NCBI RefSeq assembly: GCF_900116135.1
Contig: NZ_FOZX01000003.1
Coordinates: 558,001 to 622,000, forward strand
DNA from: Saccharopolyspora flava
GTDB taxonomy: Bacteria; Actinomycetota; Actinomycetes; Mycobacteriales; Pseudonocardiaceae
Direction of reading: 5' to 3'
DNA length: 64,000 bases
Below, piece after piece: positions 17,749 to 26,175 of this stretch. Made by a program: the position numbers and the translations under genes. Numbering within the stretch: position 1 is the first letter of the stretch; every line of letters begins with the position of its first letter. A model generated the notes under the pieces. That model was not told the origin of the DNA and did no database searches. It was given only the letters and a program-made list of their open reading frames with translations.

Positions 17749-18875
17749 GTCCAGGGCCTCCAGCCCGGGATGGGGGCGACCTCGGGTCGCTGGTCGCCCC
17801 AGTCCGGGCTGTTCGGCGGCAGCGAGTGGAGTTCGGCGCGGGCGAGTCGCGTGCGCTGGCGGATCCAGCCGACCACCAGCACCGCGCCGACGACCAGCAT
17901 GGCCGCGGCGGCGAGCCACGCGCTCGGCGTCCCGGCGTTGCCGGTGATCTGCATGGTGAGCAGCATCAGGCCGAGCACGCCGAAGAAGAACCCGAACAGC
18001 GGCCGGAACACCCGGTAGGACTGGGACTGCTTGCCGTTGCGGAACGTCGTGTTCTGCTTGGTGGCCCACCTGCGCAGCGCGTGCCAGGACCCGAGGTCCT
18101 GGGGACCGGTCCGCAGCGACCACGCGGCGCTCTGCCGCCTGCGCAGGATCGCGGCGACCAGGCGCGGGTCCTCGACGTTGACGACCCACTGCTGCCGCCC
18201 GGCCACGACGCGCACCGCCGGTCCTTCGACGAGCCGGACCGCCGTCGCGCCCGGCAGCGGCCACGCGTCCCCGCCGACGATCTCGCCGGGCTGGGCCAGC
18301 GACACCTCGGCGAGCGGGATCGCCTGGTCGACGTGGCCACCGCCGGCCATCCGGCCGAGCGCGAGGACGGCCCGGTCGCGTTCGACCCGCAGCCGCGCGG
18401 GCTGGTGCCGGTAGAGCGGGAAGCCGACTTCGACGTCGCGCTCGGCGAGGTCGAAACCCGGTGCGGTGAGGCGCTTCTGCGCGGTTCGCGCGAGCAGCGG
18501 GCACACCACCACGGCGACGAGCGCGAGCAGTCCGAGCGGGGCCAGCGAGAGGTTCGCGTAGGCGGCGGCGAACCCGGAGAGCAGGGCCCACCCGACCCAG
18601 CGGCGCGGCGTGCGCACGTCGAGCAGCCAGGCGACGGTCGCGACCGCGATGCCGGCCACCCCGGCGATGCCGACGCCGGGCACGAGCTCCCGCATCGCCC
18701 ACACGACGAACCCGAGCGGGATCACCACGACGGCCAGCGCCCCCAGGCCGAAGGCCTGCACGACGCGGCCCGGGACGACCTCCGGCGCGGTGCTCGGTTC
18801 GCCGGGGACCGGGGTGACCTCGGTGCCGGTCTCGGGCGGGGCCGGAAGGACTTCCGGGATGTGCTGCGCGGTCAT
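17745..18875 (-). CDS. multi-pass membrane protein, function unknown
   Basis: A 376-residue protein I cannot assign. A proline-rich cytoplasmic N-terminus (~35 residues) is followed by about four transmembrane helices between residues 38 and 135. A soluble domain follows (about 140-270, including GRQQWVVNVEDPRLVAAILRR), then two more helices near 285-335 and a short basic tail. It overlaps the upstream gene by ATGA (18872-18875), forming a two-gene operon. Its stop codon is interleaved with that of the CpnT-like gene in a CTAG palindrome (17745-17748). Proximity to a putative exported effector raises an immunity or secretion-accessory role, but gene orientation argues against simple co-expression. 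Confidence 0.6.
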   Translation of the reverse strand: MTAQHIPEVLPAPPETGTEVTPVPGEPSTAPEVVPGRVVQAFGLGALAVVVIPLGFVVWAMRELVPGVGIAGVAGIAVATVAWLLDVRTPRRWVGWALLSGFAAAYANLSLAPLGLLALVAVVVCPLLARTAQKRLTAPGFDLAERDVEVGFPLYRHQPARLRVERDRAVLALGRMAGGGHVDQAIPLAEVSLAQPGEIVGGDAWPLPGATAVRLVEGPAVRVVAGRQQWVVNVEDPRLVAAILRRRQSAAWSLRTGPQDLGSWHALRRWATKQNTTFRNGKQSQSYRVFRPLFGFFFGVLGLMLLTMQITGNAGTPSAWLAAAAMLVVGAVLVVGWIRQRTRLARAELHSLPPNSPDWGDQRPEVAPIPGWRPWT

Positions 18876-19771
18876 GTCCAGTCCTCGATGCGTGCGGGTT
18901 CCGCGCCGTGCAGGGCGGCTCGCGCCCGCAGCAGCTCGGCGAGTTCGGGGTCGGCGGGGAGCAGCTGGGTGTCGGTCCGGGTGCGGAGGACCAGGACGTC
19001 GCCCTCCGGCAGCGAGGCGCCGCGCCCGTCGGCCAGCGGCGCCCAGGCACCGTCGTCGGGACGGCTGGGCCGCACCCCGATCTCGGTGATGTCGGCGAGC
19101 CGGACGTCCTTCGTCGCGGCCTGACCGGCGGGTCGTCCGGCAGCGGTGCGCACCGAGATCCGCAGCGCGTCACCGGTGATCTTCACGGAGTCCTCTCCCC
19201 CGCCCTGCGGCGACCGGAGGCTCCTCACCAGCACGAACTCGCTGCCCCCGATCTCCCGCAGCGGCTCCGCGAGGATCGCCCGCCGAGCCAGCAAGGTCGC
19301 CACCAGCGGCACGGCGAAGCCGATGATCAGGCCACCCACGCGAGCCCACCACGGCGAGTCGGTCACCACGACCGCCGTCCCCATCAGAACGACCCCCTCG
19401 ACAACCCCGACGAGGATTCCGAGGAAGATCCAGAAATCTGGTTTCAGGCGCCAGTCGATCCCGTCCGGGTCGGGCTTGAGCATGCGCGCGGCCAACACCA
19501 GCGGCACCACTGCGAGCGCGACGATGATTCCGTGCGAGAACACGATGTCCGGCGTGTCCCGCGTGTTCAGGGGCGCCACCCAGGGCAGCACCGACCAGCG
19601 CGTGGCAGCGGACCACAACGCCGCGACCACGCTCAGCCCAGCTGACACGACGCACCAGACCACGGCGAGCCGCAGCCACAACTTCGCGCGCGACCAGCGA
19701 CCTCCGACGGCCTCGGCCACCCGCGGATCGACCCGCCCAGGCACCTCACCGAACACGGCCCACCTCCTCAA
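18872..19771 (-). CDS. membrane protein with C-terminal soluble domain, function unknown
   Basis: A 299-residue protein with about four hydrophobic helices between residues 30 and 170 (LRLAVVWCVVSAGLSVVAAL; FWIFLGILVGVVEGVVLMG). A C-terminal soluble domain follows, with alternating beta-like segments (VKITGDALRISVRTAAG; DVLVLRTRTDTQLLP) that loosely resemble a PH-like fold. It is translationally coupled to the gene at 17745-18875 by a 4 bp overlap. I do not recognise the family. Both products look like partners in one membrane complex. The ATG at 19771 is the only long-frame start. Confidence 0.55.
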   Translation of the reverse strand: MRRWAVFGEVPGRVDPRVAEAVGGRWSRAKLWLRLAVVWCVVSAGLSVVAALWSAATRWSVLPWVAPLNTRDTPDIVFSHGIIVALAVVPLVLAARMLKPDPDGIDWRLKPDFWIFLGILVGVVEGVVLMGTAVVVTDSPWWARVGGLIIGFAVPLVATLLARRAILAEPLREIGGSEFVLVRSLRSPQGGGEDSVKITGDALRISVRTAAGRPAGQAATKDVRLADITEIGVRPSRPDDGAWAPLADGRGASLPEGDVLVLRTRTDTQLLPADPELAELLRARAALHGAEPARIEDWT

Positions 19772-19846
19772 CCAGCGGCAACCCTAACCGCCCGAGTTCC
19801 CCGACCGGCGAAAACCCCGAACCCGGACAATCCCACGAGGAGCGGC

Positions 19847-19912
19847 TAGAATACTTTCTTTGAAGTAACTATCATTGATGAAAGTTTCTTTGGAGAAAGC
19901 ATCGAGGTCGAC
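19847..19912 (+). promoter_or_regulatory. AT-rich promoter/operator of the ATPase gene
   Basis: TAGAAT (19847-19852) is a good -10 box. Two direct repeats, TTTCTTTGAAG (19855-19865) and TTTCTTTGGAG (19885-19895), lie exactly 30 bp apart and span the likely transcription start and leader. This stretch is markedly AT-rich against flanking DNA that is mostly G and C. Repeats on the same face of the helix suggest a regulator-binding site. Confidence 0.5.
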
Positions 19913-21334
19913 GTGGACGGATTCATCGGACGCCGGGCCGAGCTCGGCATGCTGGACGACCTGATCGCCCCGGTCCAGAAGGGCAGCAGGACCGGGCGAC
20001 CAGGACGCGCCGTGCTCCTGCGCGGTCGACGACGAGTCGGGAAATCGCGCCTGGTGGAGGAGTTCGTCGAGCGGTCCGGGCATCCGCACGTCTTCTTCAC
20101 CGCCGTCGGCGGTTCGCGCGACGGGGACCTGGACGGCTTCGCGACCGAGGTGTCGGCGTCGGACCTGCCCGAGGCGCACCGCTTCGCCGGCTTCGGCACG
20201 CCGCAGTCCTGGGACGCCGCCTTCAGCGCGCTCGCGCACGCTCTCCCGAAAGAGACGCCGAGCATCGTCGTGCTCGACGAGATGCCCTACGTGGTGCGCG
20301 AAGACCCGACCTTCGAGGGCGCCTTGCAGAAGGCCTTCGACCGCGAGCTGTCGAAACTGCCCGTCCTACTGATCCTCATCGGGTCCGACATCGCCATGAT
20401 GGAACAGCTCAACACCTACGGACGGCCGTTCTACCAGCGGGGAACCGAGATGGTCGTGCCCCCGCTGTCACCGCACGACGTCGCGACCACGCTCGACCTC
20501 TCGCCGGCCGATGCCTTCGACGCCTTCCTGATCAGCGGCGGTCTGCCGCTGATCCTCGAGGAATGGCCGACCGGCGCGACTCCGTGGGACTACCTCGAAG
20601 ACGCGCTGCGCCGGCCGACCTCGGCCCTGCTGGTCAGTGCCGAGCGGTCGCTCGCCGCGGAGTTCCCCACGCAGGCGCAAGCCCGAACGGTCCTCAGCGC
20701 GATCGGCCACGGCGAGCGCACCTTCACCACCATCGGGCAGGCGGCCGGCGAGCTCAATCCCGGTGCGGTGACCCGAGCGCTGGAACTGCTGGCCGGCAGG
20801 AACATGGTCGCCGCCGAACTGCCGCTGTCGACCAAGCCGAGCCGCGAGACCCGCTACCGGGTCACCGACCCGTACCTGCGCTTCTGGTTGTCCTTCCTCG
20901 GACCGGGGATGGCCGCTGTCGAACGCGGCCGGGGCGACCGCGTCGTCGACACCATCCGCAAGAGCTGGACCTCGTGGCGAGGCCGGGCGATCGAGCCGGT
21001 GCTCCGCGATGCCCTCTGGCGGCTCGCCGACGACCTCCTGCCGGACGGCACCGATGTCGTGGGCGGGTACTGGACCCGCACCAACGACCCGGAGATCGAC
21101 CTCGTCGGCGCCGACCGCTCCCCCATCGCGAAGAAGATCACGTTCGTCGGTTCGGTGAAGTGGCTGGAGAACAAGCCGTTCGACACCCGCGACCTGGCGA
21201 GATTGATCCACCATCGCGACCAGCTCCCCGGCGCGCAGCAGGACACGCCGATGCTCGCCGTCGCGCGCAGCGGCCGCGGGCCCGACGGCGTCACCACCCT
21301 CGGGCCCGCGGACCTGCTGGCGGCCTGGGCTTAG
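19913..21334 (+). CDS. AAA-type ATPase with C-terminal DUF234 (nuclease-fold) domain
   Basis: A 473-residue protein of the archaeal-ATPase (ATPase_2) plus DUF234 architecture. Walker A is LRGRRRVGKSRL (about 36-47) and Walker B is SIVVLDEMPYV (Asp122-Glu123). A polar sensor strand LLILIGSDIAMME follows. A winged-helix segment precedes the C-terminal domain (about 330-473). DUF234 has a PD-(D/E)xK nuclease-like fold. Here Asp396 (PEIDLVGAD) and Lys416 are visible, but the usual glutamate before the lysine is replaced (GSVKW, Ser414). The GTG at 19913 has GAGG 5 nt upstream. It stands alone between a membrane-protein operon and rlmCD, and its stop overlaps the opposing stop. Function unknown; defence or mobile-element association is possible. 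Confidence 0.75.
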   Translation: MDGFIGRRAELGMLDDLIAPVQKGSRTGRPGRAVLLRGRRRVGKSRLVEEFVERSGHPHVFFTAVGGSRDGDLDGFATEVSASDLPEAHRFAGFGTPQSWDAAFSALAHALPKETPSIVVLDEMPYVVREDPTFEGALQKAFDRELSKLPVLLILIGSDIAMMEQLNTYGRPFYQRGTEMVVPPLSPHDVATTLDLSPADAFDAFLISGGLPLILEEWPTGATPWDYLEDALRRPTSALLVSAERSLAAEFPTQAQARTVLSAIGHGERTFTTIGQAAGELNPGAVTRALELLAGRNMVAAELPLSTKPSRETRYRVTDPYLRFWLSFLGPGMAAVERGRGDRVVDTIRKSWTSWRGRAIEPVLRDALWRLADDLLPDGTDVVGGYWTRTNDPEIDLVGADRSPIAKKITFVGSVKWLENKPFDTRDLARLIHHRDQLPGAQQDTPMLAVARSGRGPDGVTTLGPADLLAAWA

Positions 21335-22572
21335 CTCTCCCGCTCCAGGAGGGCGATGCACTCGATGTGGTGGGTCATCGGGAAGGCGTCGTAGGACTCC
21401 AGCTCGACCATGCGGTAGCCGTTCTCGGCGAACAGCGAGACGTCGCGGGCCAGGGCCGCCGGGTCGCAGGCGACGTGGACGATCCGGGACGGGGCGCGGG
21501 CGGTGACGGCCTGCACGACCTCGCGGCCCGCTCCCTTGCGGGGCGGGTCGAGGACGACCACGTCCGGGTCCGGCAGGTCCTCGTCGGTGAGGACGCGCTC
21601 GACGGTGCCCGCGCGGAACTGCACCTGCGGCTGGTCGCGGAGGTTGGCCACCGCGTCCTCCACCGCCCGGCGCGAGGACTCCACCAGCAGCACCGAGCCG
21701 GTCGGGCCCGCCTGCTCGGCGAGCTCGGCCGCGAACAGGCCCACACCGCCGTAGAGGTCCCAGGCCGTGCCGCCGGAGGGGACCGCGGCGAAGCGGGCCA
21801 CGACCTCGGTGAAGGTCTCCGGGGCGGCCTTGTGCACCTGCCAGAAGCCCTGGGCGGCCACCTCGAAGGAGCGGCCGCGCACCGACTCGTGCGCCACACC
21901 GCTGCCCGCGACCTGCCGGGCCACCGCCTGCTGACGCCCGCGGCGCCGCTGCGGCTTGCGGTCCAGGGCCGTCACGTGCAGCTCCCCTTCGCCGTCGGCG
22001 GCCACCGTCAGCTCCGCGCCCGGCCGCCAGCGGCGGTCGGCCAGCTCCTCGACGGCGCCCTCCACGGTGATCGGGCAGTCGGCGACCGGGATCACCCGGT
22101 GGCTGCGGTTCGGGCGGAAACCCGCGTTGCCCTTGCGGTCGACGGCCAGCCGCGCGCGGGTGCGCCAGCGCAGCAACCCGCCGGGCAGCTCGCGGACCTC
22201 CACCGGCCAGTCCAGGCCGGCGATCCGCTGCAGCTGCTCGGTGATCACCGCGGCCTTGAGCGCGCGCTGCGTCTCGCCGTCGGCGTGCTGGAAGTCGCAC
22301 CCGCCGCAGCGGTCCGGGCCCAGCGCCATGTCGGCCAGCGGGCACGGCGGGCTGACCCGCCCGGCCGCGGCCTGCACCACCTCGACGGCGTCGGCCCGGC
22401 AGAAACCACCGCCGTTGTCCTCGGTGACCTCGGCGATCACGGTCTCCCCGGGCAGGGCGTGGCGGACGAACACCACCCGTCCCTCGTGCCGGGCCACGCA
22501 GTGGCCGCCGTGGGCCACCGGGCCGATCTCGACCTCCAGGCGCCTACCGGTCCAGTCCGGTTTTTCGGTCAC
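21331..22572 (-). CDS. RNA m5U methyltransferase (RumA/RlmCD family)
   Basis: A 413-residue SAM-dependent methyltransferase that makes 5-methyluridine in rRNA or tRNA. The N-terminal TRAM RNA-binding domain (about 8-68) contains GPVAHGGHCVARHEGRVVFV. Cys77, Cys89, Cys92 and Cys166 are placed as for the [4Fe-4S] cluster of RumA. The SAM motif is DLYGGVGLFA. VVLDPPRKGAG is motif IV, and the nucleophile lies in HVACDPAALARDV. The GTG at 22572 starts inside the end of the upstream APC gene (29 bp overlap), so the two are co-transcribed. Its stop overlaps that of the ATPase gene by 4 bp (TTAG). The position next to an APC transporter matches Rv2689c/Rv2690c as I recall them. Confidence 0.88.
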   Translation of the reverse strand: MTEKPDWTGRRLEVEIGPVAHGGHCVARHEGRVVFVRHALPGETVIAEVTEDNGGGFCRADAVEVVQAAAGRVSPPCPLADMALGPDRCGGCDFQHADGETQRALKAAVITEQLQRIAGLDWPVEVRELPGGLLRWRTRARLAVDRKGNAGFRPNRSHRVIPVADCPITVEGAVEELADRRWRPGAELTVAADGEGELHVTALDRKPQRRRGRQQAVARQVAGSGVAHESVRGRSFEVAAQGFWQVHKAAPETFTEVVARFAAVPSGGTAWDLYGGVGLFAAELAEQAGPTGSVLLVESSRRAVEDAVANLRDQPQVQFRAGTVERVLTDEDLPDPDVVVLDPPRKGAGREVVQAVTARAPSRIVHVACDPAALARDVSLFAENGYRMVELESYDAFPMTHHIECIALLERES

Positions 22573-24571
22573 CGCTCACCTTTCCATTGCTCCCCAGGCC
22601 TCGGCGCGTCGCGCCGGGCATCGAGGTGATCCGCTGCGCTCGCACCTTCGTCGACGACGCCAGCTGCCACGGCACGCTGGTGACCATCACTCCCGGCTGG
22701 AACAGCAGCCTGCTCTTGAGCCGCAGCGCGCTCTGGTTGTGCAGCAGCTGCTCCCACCAGTGGCCCACGACGTACTCGGGGATGAACACCGTCACCACGT
22801 CGCGCGGGCTGTCCCGCCGGATGCGCTTGACGTACTCCAGCACCGGCCGGGTGATCTCCCGGTACGGCGACTCCAGGACCTTCAGCGGCAGCGGCAGGTT
22901 CTGCTTCTCCCACTCGGCGGTCAGCTCCCGGGTGTCCTCCTCGTCGACGTTGACGGTGACACCTTCGAGCTCGTCCGGCCGGGTGGCGCGCGCGTAGGCG
23001 ATGGCCCGCATCGTCGGCAGGTGCAGCTTGGAGACCAGCACCAGCGCGTGGTTGCGGGAGGGCAGCACCGCGTCGGTCTCGGACTCCTCCAGCTCGTCGG
23101 TGACCCGGTCGTAGTGCCTGCGGATCGCCGTCATGAGCACGTAGATGGCGGCCATCGCGGCGATGGCGATCCAGGCGCCGTGGGTGAACTTCGTGATGAG
23201 CACGATCACCAGGACGCTGGCGGTCATGAACAGGCCGAAGGCGTTGGTGGCCTGCGCCCGGCGCATCCTGCTGCGCGCCGCCGGATCGGTCTCCGAGCGC
23301 AGCAGCCGGTTCCAGTGCCGGATCATGCCGCTCTGGCTGAGCACGAACGAGACGAACACGCCCACGATGTAGAGCTGGATCAGCCGGGTCACCTCGGCTT
23401 CGAAGGCGAACACCAGCACGATCGCGCTGAAGGCCAGGAACAGGATGCCGTTGGAGAAGGCCAGCCGGTCGCCTCGGGTGTGCAGCTGGCGCGGCAGGAA
23501 CCGGTCCTGCGCCAGGATCGAGCCCAGCACCGGGAAACCGTTGAACGCGGTGTTGGCGGCCAGCACCAGGATCAGACCGGTGAAGAACACCAGGTACCAC
23601 ACGCCCGGCGGGAACCCGGCGAACACGGCCCCGGCCAGCTGCGCGATCAGCGTCTTCTGCTGGTAGCCGTCGGGCGCGCCGAGGAGCTGGTGCGCCGGGT
23701 CCTCGGCGACGACGGCACCGGTGACGCGGGCCAGCATGATCAGGCCGAGGAACATCAGGATCGCCAGCCCGCCCATCAGCGCCAGCGTGGTCGCGGCGTT
23801 GCGGGACTTGGGCTTGCGGAAGGCGGGGACGCCGTTGCTGATCGCCTCGACACCGGTCAGCGCCGCGCTGCCGGAGGAGAACGCGCGCAGGATCAGGAAG
23901 GCGAAGGCCACGCCGGCGTACTGGCTCTCGTTCTGCACCAGCTGGAACCCGGCGCTCTCGGCGCGCAGGTCCGACCCGAGCACGAGCGTCTGGAAGAAGC
24001 CCCAGCAGATCATGCCCAGCACGCCGATCACGAAGGCGTAGGTGGGGATCGCGAACAACGTGCCCGACTCGCGGATGCCGCGCAGGTTCATCGCGGTCAG
24101 CAGCGCGATCGCGCCCACGGCGAAGAGCACCTTGTGCTGGGCGACGAACGGGATCACCGAGCCGATGTTCGCCGCGGCCGAGGAGATCGACACGGCGACG
24201 GTGAGGATGTAGTCGACGAGCAGGGCGCTGGCCACCATCAGGCCCCACCGGGGGCCGTGGTTGACCGTGGCGACCTCGTAGTCACCGCCACCGGAGGGAT
24301 AGGCGTGCACGTTCTGCCGGTACGACGCCACCACCGCGATCATCACCAGCGCGACCAGAGCACCGATCCACGGGCTGATCGCGAAGGCCGACACCCCGGC
24401 GACCGACAGCACCAGGAGGATCTCCTCCGGCGCGTAGGCGACGCTGGACATCGGGTCGGAGGCGAACACCGGCAGCGCGATGCGCTTGGGCAGCAGCGTG
24501 TGCGCGAGGCGATCGCTGCGGAACGGGCGACCGACGATCAACCGTTTCGCCGCGGTTGCGAGCTTGGACAC
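22544..24571 (-). CDS. APC-superfamily transporter with C-terminal cytoplasmic domain
   Basis: A 675-residue permease with about 12 transmembrane helices over residues 35-470 and a soluble C-terminal region of some 200 residues. The region contains RNHALVLVSKLHLPTMRAIAYAR, as in KUP/APC hybrids. FASDPMSSVAYAPEEILLVL near residue 35 is typical of this actinobacterial subfamily next to trkA genes. The divergent TrkA-type K+ regulators suggest potassium or amino-acid/K+ transport, which is an inference. TACGCT 7 nt before the GTG at 24571 suggests a leaderless transcript. The 3' end overlaps the m5U methyltransferase gene by 29 bp. Confidence 0.85.
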   Translation of the reverse strand: MSKLATAAKRLIVGRPFRSDRLAHTLLPKRIALPVFASDPMSSVAYAPEEILLVLSVAGVSAFAISPWIGALVALVMIAVVASYRQNVHAYPSGGGDYEVATVNHGPRWGLMVASALLVDYILTVAVSISSAAANIGSVIPFVAQHKVLFAVGAIALLTAMNLRGIRESGTLFAIPTYAFVIGVLGMICWGFFQTLVLGSDLRAESAGFQLVQNESQYAGVAFAFLILRAFSSGSAALTGVEAISNGVPAFRKPKSRNAATTLALMGGLAILMFLGLIMLARVTGAVVAEDPAHQLLGAPDGYQQKTLIAQLAGAVFAGFPPGVWYLVFFTGLILVLAANTAFNGFPVLGSILAQDRFLPRQLHTRGDRLAFSNGILFLAFSAIVLVFAFEAEVTRLIQLYIVGVFVSFVLSQSGMIRHWNRLLRSETDPAARSRMRRAQATNAFGLFMTASVLVIVLITKFTHGAWIAIAAMAAIYVLMTAIRRHYDRVTDELEESETDAVLPSRNHALVLVSKLHLPTMRAIAYARATRPDELEGVTVNVDEEDTRELTAEWEKQNLPLPLKVLESPYREITRPVLEYVKRIRRDSPRDVVTVFIPEYVVGHWWEQLLHNQSALRLKSRLLFQPGVMVTSVPWQLASSTKVRAQRITSMPGATRRGLGSNGKVSGDRKTGLDR

Positions 24572-24584
24572 GGTGCAGAGCGTA
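24572..24584 (-). promoter_or_regulatory. -10 box for leaderless APC transporter transcript
   Basis: On the minus strand TACGCT (24584-24579) is followed by 7 nt and the GTG start at 24571. Confidence 0.45.
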
Positions 24585-24805
24585 AGCGGTGGGGGCCGGG
24601 GACCGATGAATGCGGCCTTTCGAATTGCTCTCAGGTCACATCCGGGGTGGCGTGATGAGCCCCAGCGGCGGTCACCCGGTACGGTGCACCAGCCCGTGAC
24701 CGGACGGTCGTGGCGGTCCTCCGATCGCACCCGTCCGGGTACGGTCAGCGGCGACCGAAGAGAGTCGCCCGACAGAGCACATCCGCGCAGCGAGGAGACA
24801 AGGTC

Positions 24806-25471
24806 GTGCACGTGGTGATCATGGGCTGCGGCCGGGTCGGGGCCTCCCTGGCCGCCGCCCTGCAACGGCTCGATCACACCGTGGCCGTGGTCGACAAGGA
24901 CCCGCAGGCGTTCCACCGCCTGGGCAGGGACTTCCGCGGTCAGCAGGTCACTGGCAACGGCTTCGACCGGGACATCCTGGAAGAAGCGGGGATCGAGCAG
25001 GCCAGCGCCTTCGCCGCGGTGTCCAACGGGGACAACTCCAACATCGTCTCGGCCAGGGTGGCGCGGGAGACCTTCGGCGTGGCGCACGTCGTGGCCCGCA
25101 TCTACGACCCCAAGCGCGCCGAGGTCTACCAGCGCCTGGGCATCCCGACGGTGGCCACGGTGCCGTGGACGACCGACCGCTTCCTGCGGATGCTGCTGCC
25201 CGAGGGCGTGGCCACCGCGTGGCGGGAACCGTCCGGCACGGTCGCGGTGCTGCAGCTGCCGCTGCACGAGAGCTGGGTCGGCCGGAAGGTCTCCGAGGTC
25301 GAGTCGGCGACCGGGGCGCGGGTGGCGTTCATCATGCGGTTCGGCAGCGGCGTGCTCCCCGACCGCAAGACCGTGATCCAGGCCGACGACACCGTCTACG
25401 TCGCGGCGCTGTCGGGCACCGTCACCGACGTCACCGCAGCGGCCCGACGCACACCCGAGGAGAGCGAGTAA
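24806..25471 (+). CDS. trkA: TrkA-family potassium uptake regulator (first copy)
   Basis: A 221-residue RCK protein: an N-terminal Rossmann NAD(H)-binding domain (VVIMGCGRVGASLAAAL, residues 3-19, then VAVVDKDPQAF) and a C-terminal TrkA-C domain (about 135-215). It binds nucleotides and gates K+ transporters on the cytoplasmic face. GAGGAG lies 8 nt before the GTG at 24806. TAATG couples it to the second trkA gene, and the pair corresponds to ceoB/ceoC of mycobacteria. The APC transporter transcribed divergently is the obvious membrane partner, as no TrkH-like channel is seen here. Confidence 0.9.
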   Translation: MHVVIMGCGRVGASLAAALQRLDHTVAVVDKDPQAFHRLGRDFRGQQVTGNGFDRDILEEAGIEQASAFAAVSNGDNSNIVSARVARETFGVAHVVARIYDPKRAEVYQRLGIPTVATVPWTTDRFLRMLLPEGVATAWREPSGTVAVLQLPLHESWVGRKVSEVESATGARVAFIMRFGSGVLPDRKTVIQADDTVYVAALSGTVTDVTAAARRTPEESE

Positions 25472-26136
25472 TGCGCATCGCGATCGCGGGAGCCGGCGCG
25501 GTCGGCCAGTCCATCGCGCGGGAGCTGCTCGAGGGCGAGCACGAGGTGCTGCTCATCGAGCGCACCACCGCCAACTACCACCCGAGGCTCATCCCGGGCG
25601 CCGAGTGGATGCTCGCCGACGCCTGCGAGCTGGCGTCGCTGGAGGAGGCGGGACTGCAGTCCTGCGACGTGGTCATCGCGGCCACCGGCGACGACAAGGT
25701 CAACCTCGTGGTCTCGCTGCTGTCGAAGACGGAGTTCGCGGTGCGCCGCGTCGTCGCCCGGGTCAACGACCCGCGCAACGAGTGGCTGTTCACCGACGCC
25801 TGGGGCGTCGACGTGGCCGTGTCCACGCCGCGGATGCTGGCCGCGATGGTCGAGGAGGCCGTCAACGTCGGCGACCTGGTCCGGTTGATGACGCTGCGCC
25901 AGGGTCAGGCCAACCTCGTCGAGGTGACGCTGCCGGAGTCCACCCCGCTGGCCGGGCGCCGGGTGCGCGACCTGAAGCTGCCGGTCGACGCGGCGCTGGT
26001 GAGCATCCTGCGCGGCGGCCGGGTCATCGTGCCGCAGGCCGACGACCCGCTGGAGGCCGGCGACGAGATGCTGTTCGTGGCCACCAGCAACGTGGAGAGC
26101 GAGATCCGCGCGGTCATCCACGACCAGCCGGAGTGA
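25471..26136 (+). CDS. trkA: TrkA-family potassium uptake regulator (second copy)
   Basis: Also 221 residues, a diverged paralogue of its neighbour. The N-terminal Rossmann motif is IAIAGAGAVGQSIAREL (residues 3-19) followed by VLLIERT, which gives the NAD-binding acidic residue. The C-terminal TrkA-C domain covers about 135-215 (EVTLPESTPLAGRRVRDLKL). The ATG shares its A with the preceding stop codon, so both are made together and probably form a hetero-oligomer. A long perfect hairpin ends the operon. Confidence 0.9.
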   Translation: MRIAIAGAGAVGQSIARELLEGEHEVLLIERTTANYHPRLIPGAEWMLADACELASLEEAGLQSCDVVIAATGDDKVNLVVSLLSKTEFAVRRVVARVNDPRNEWLFTDAWGVDVAVSTPRMLAAMVEEAVNVGDLVRLMTLRQGQANLVEVTLPESTPLAGRRVRDLKLPVDAALVSILRGGRVIVPQADDPLEAGDEMLFVATSNVESEIRAVIHDQPE

Positions 26137-26139
26137 CGA

Positions 26140-26175
26140 AGAAAGGGGCGGTTCCCGCGGGAACCGCCCCTTTCT
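26140..26175. terminator. 36 bp perfect palindrome between trkA and the DUF3159 gene
   Basis: AGAAAGGGGCGGTTCCC is followed by its exact complement. The flanking AGAAA/TTTCT gives a T-rich end on both strands, so it can terminate both convergent operons. It abuts the stop codon of the DUF3159 gene. Confidence 0.85.

Noticed and set aside
16549-19173. Minus-strand frame of about 874 codons across the WXG cassette and membrane genes
   Set aside because: It crosses genes in both directions without any recognisable motif and conflicts with overlapping starts and stops that define the real genes.
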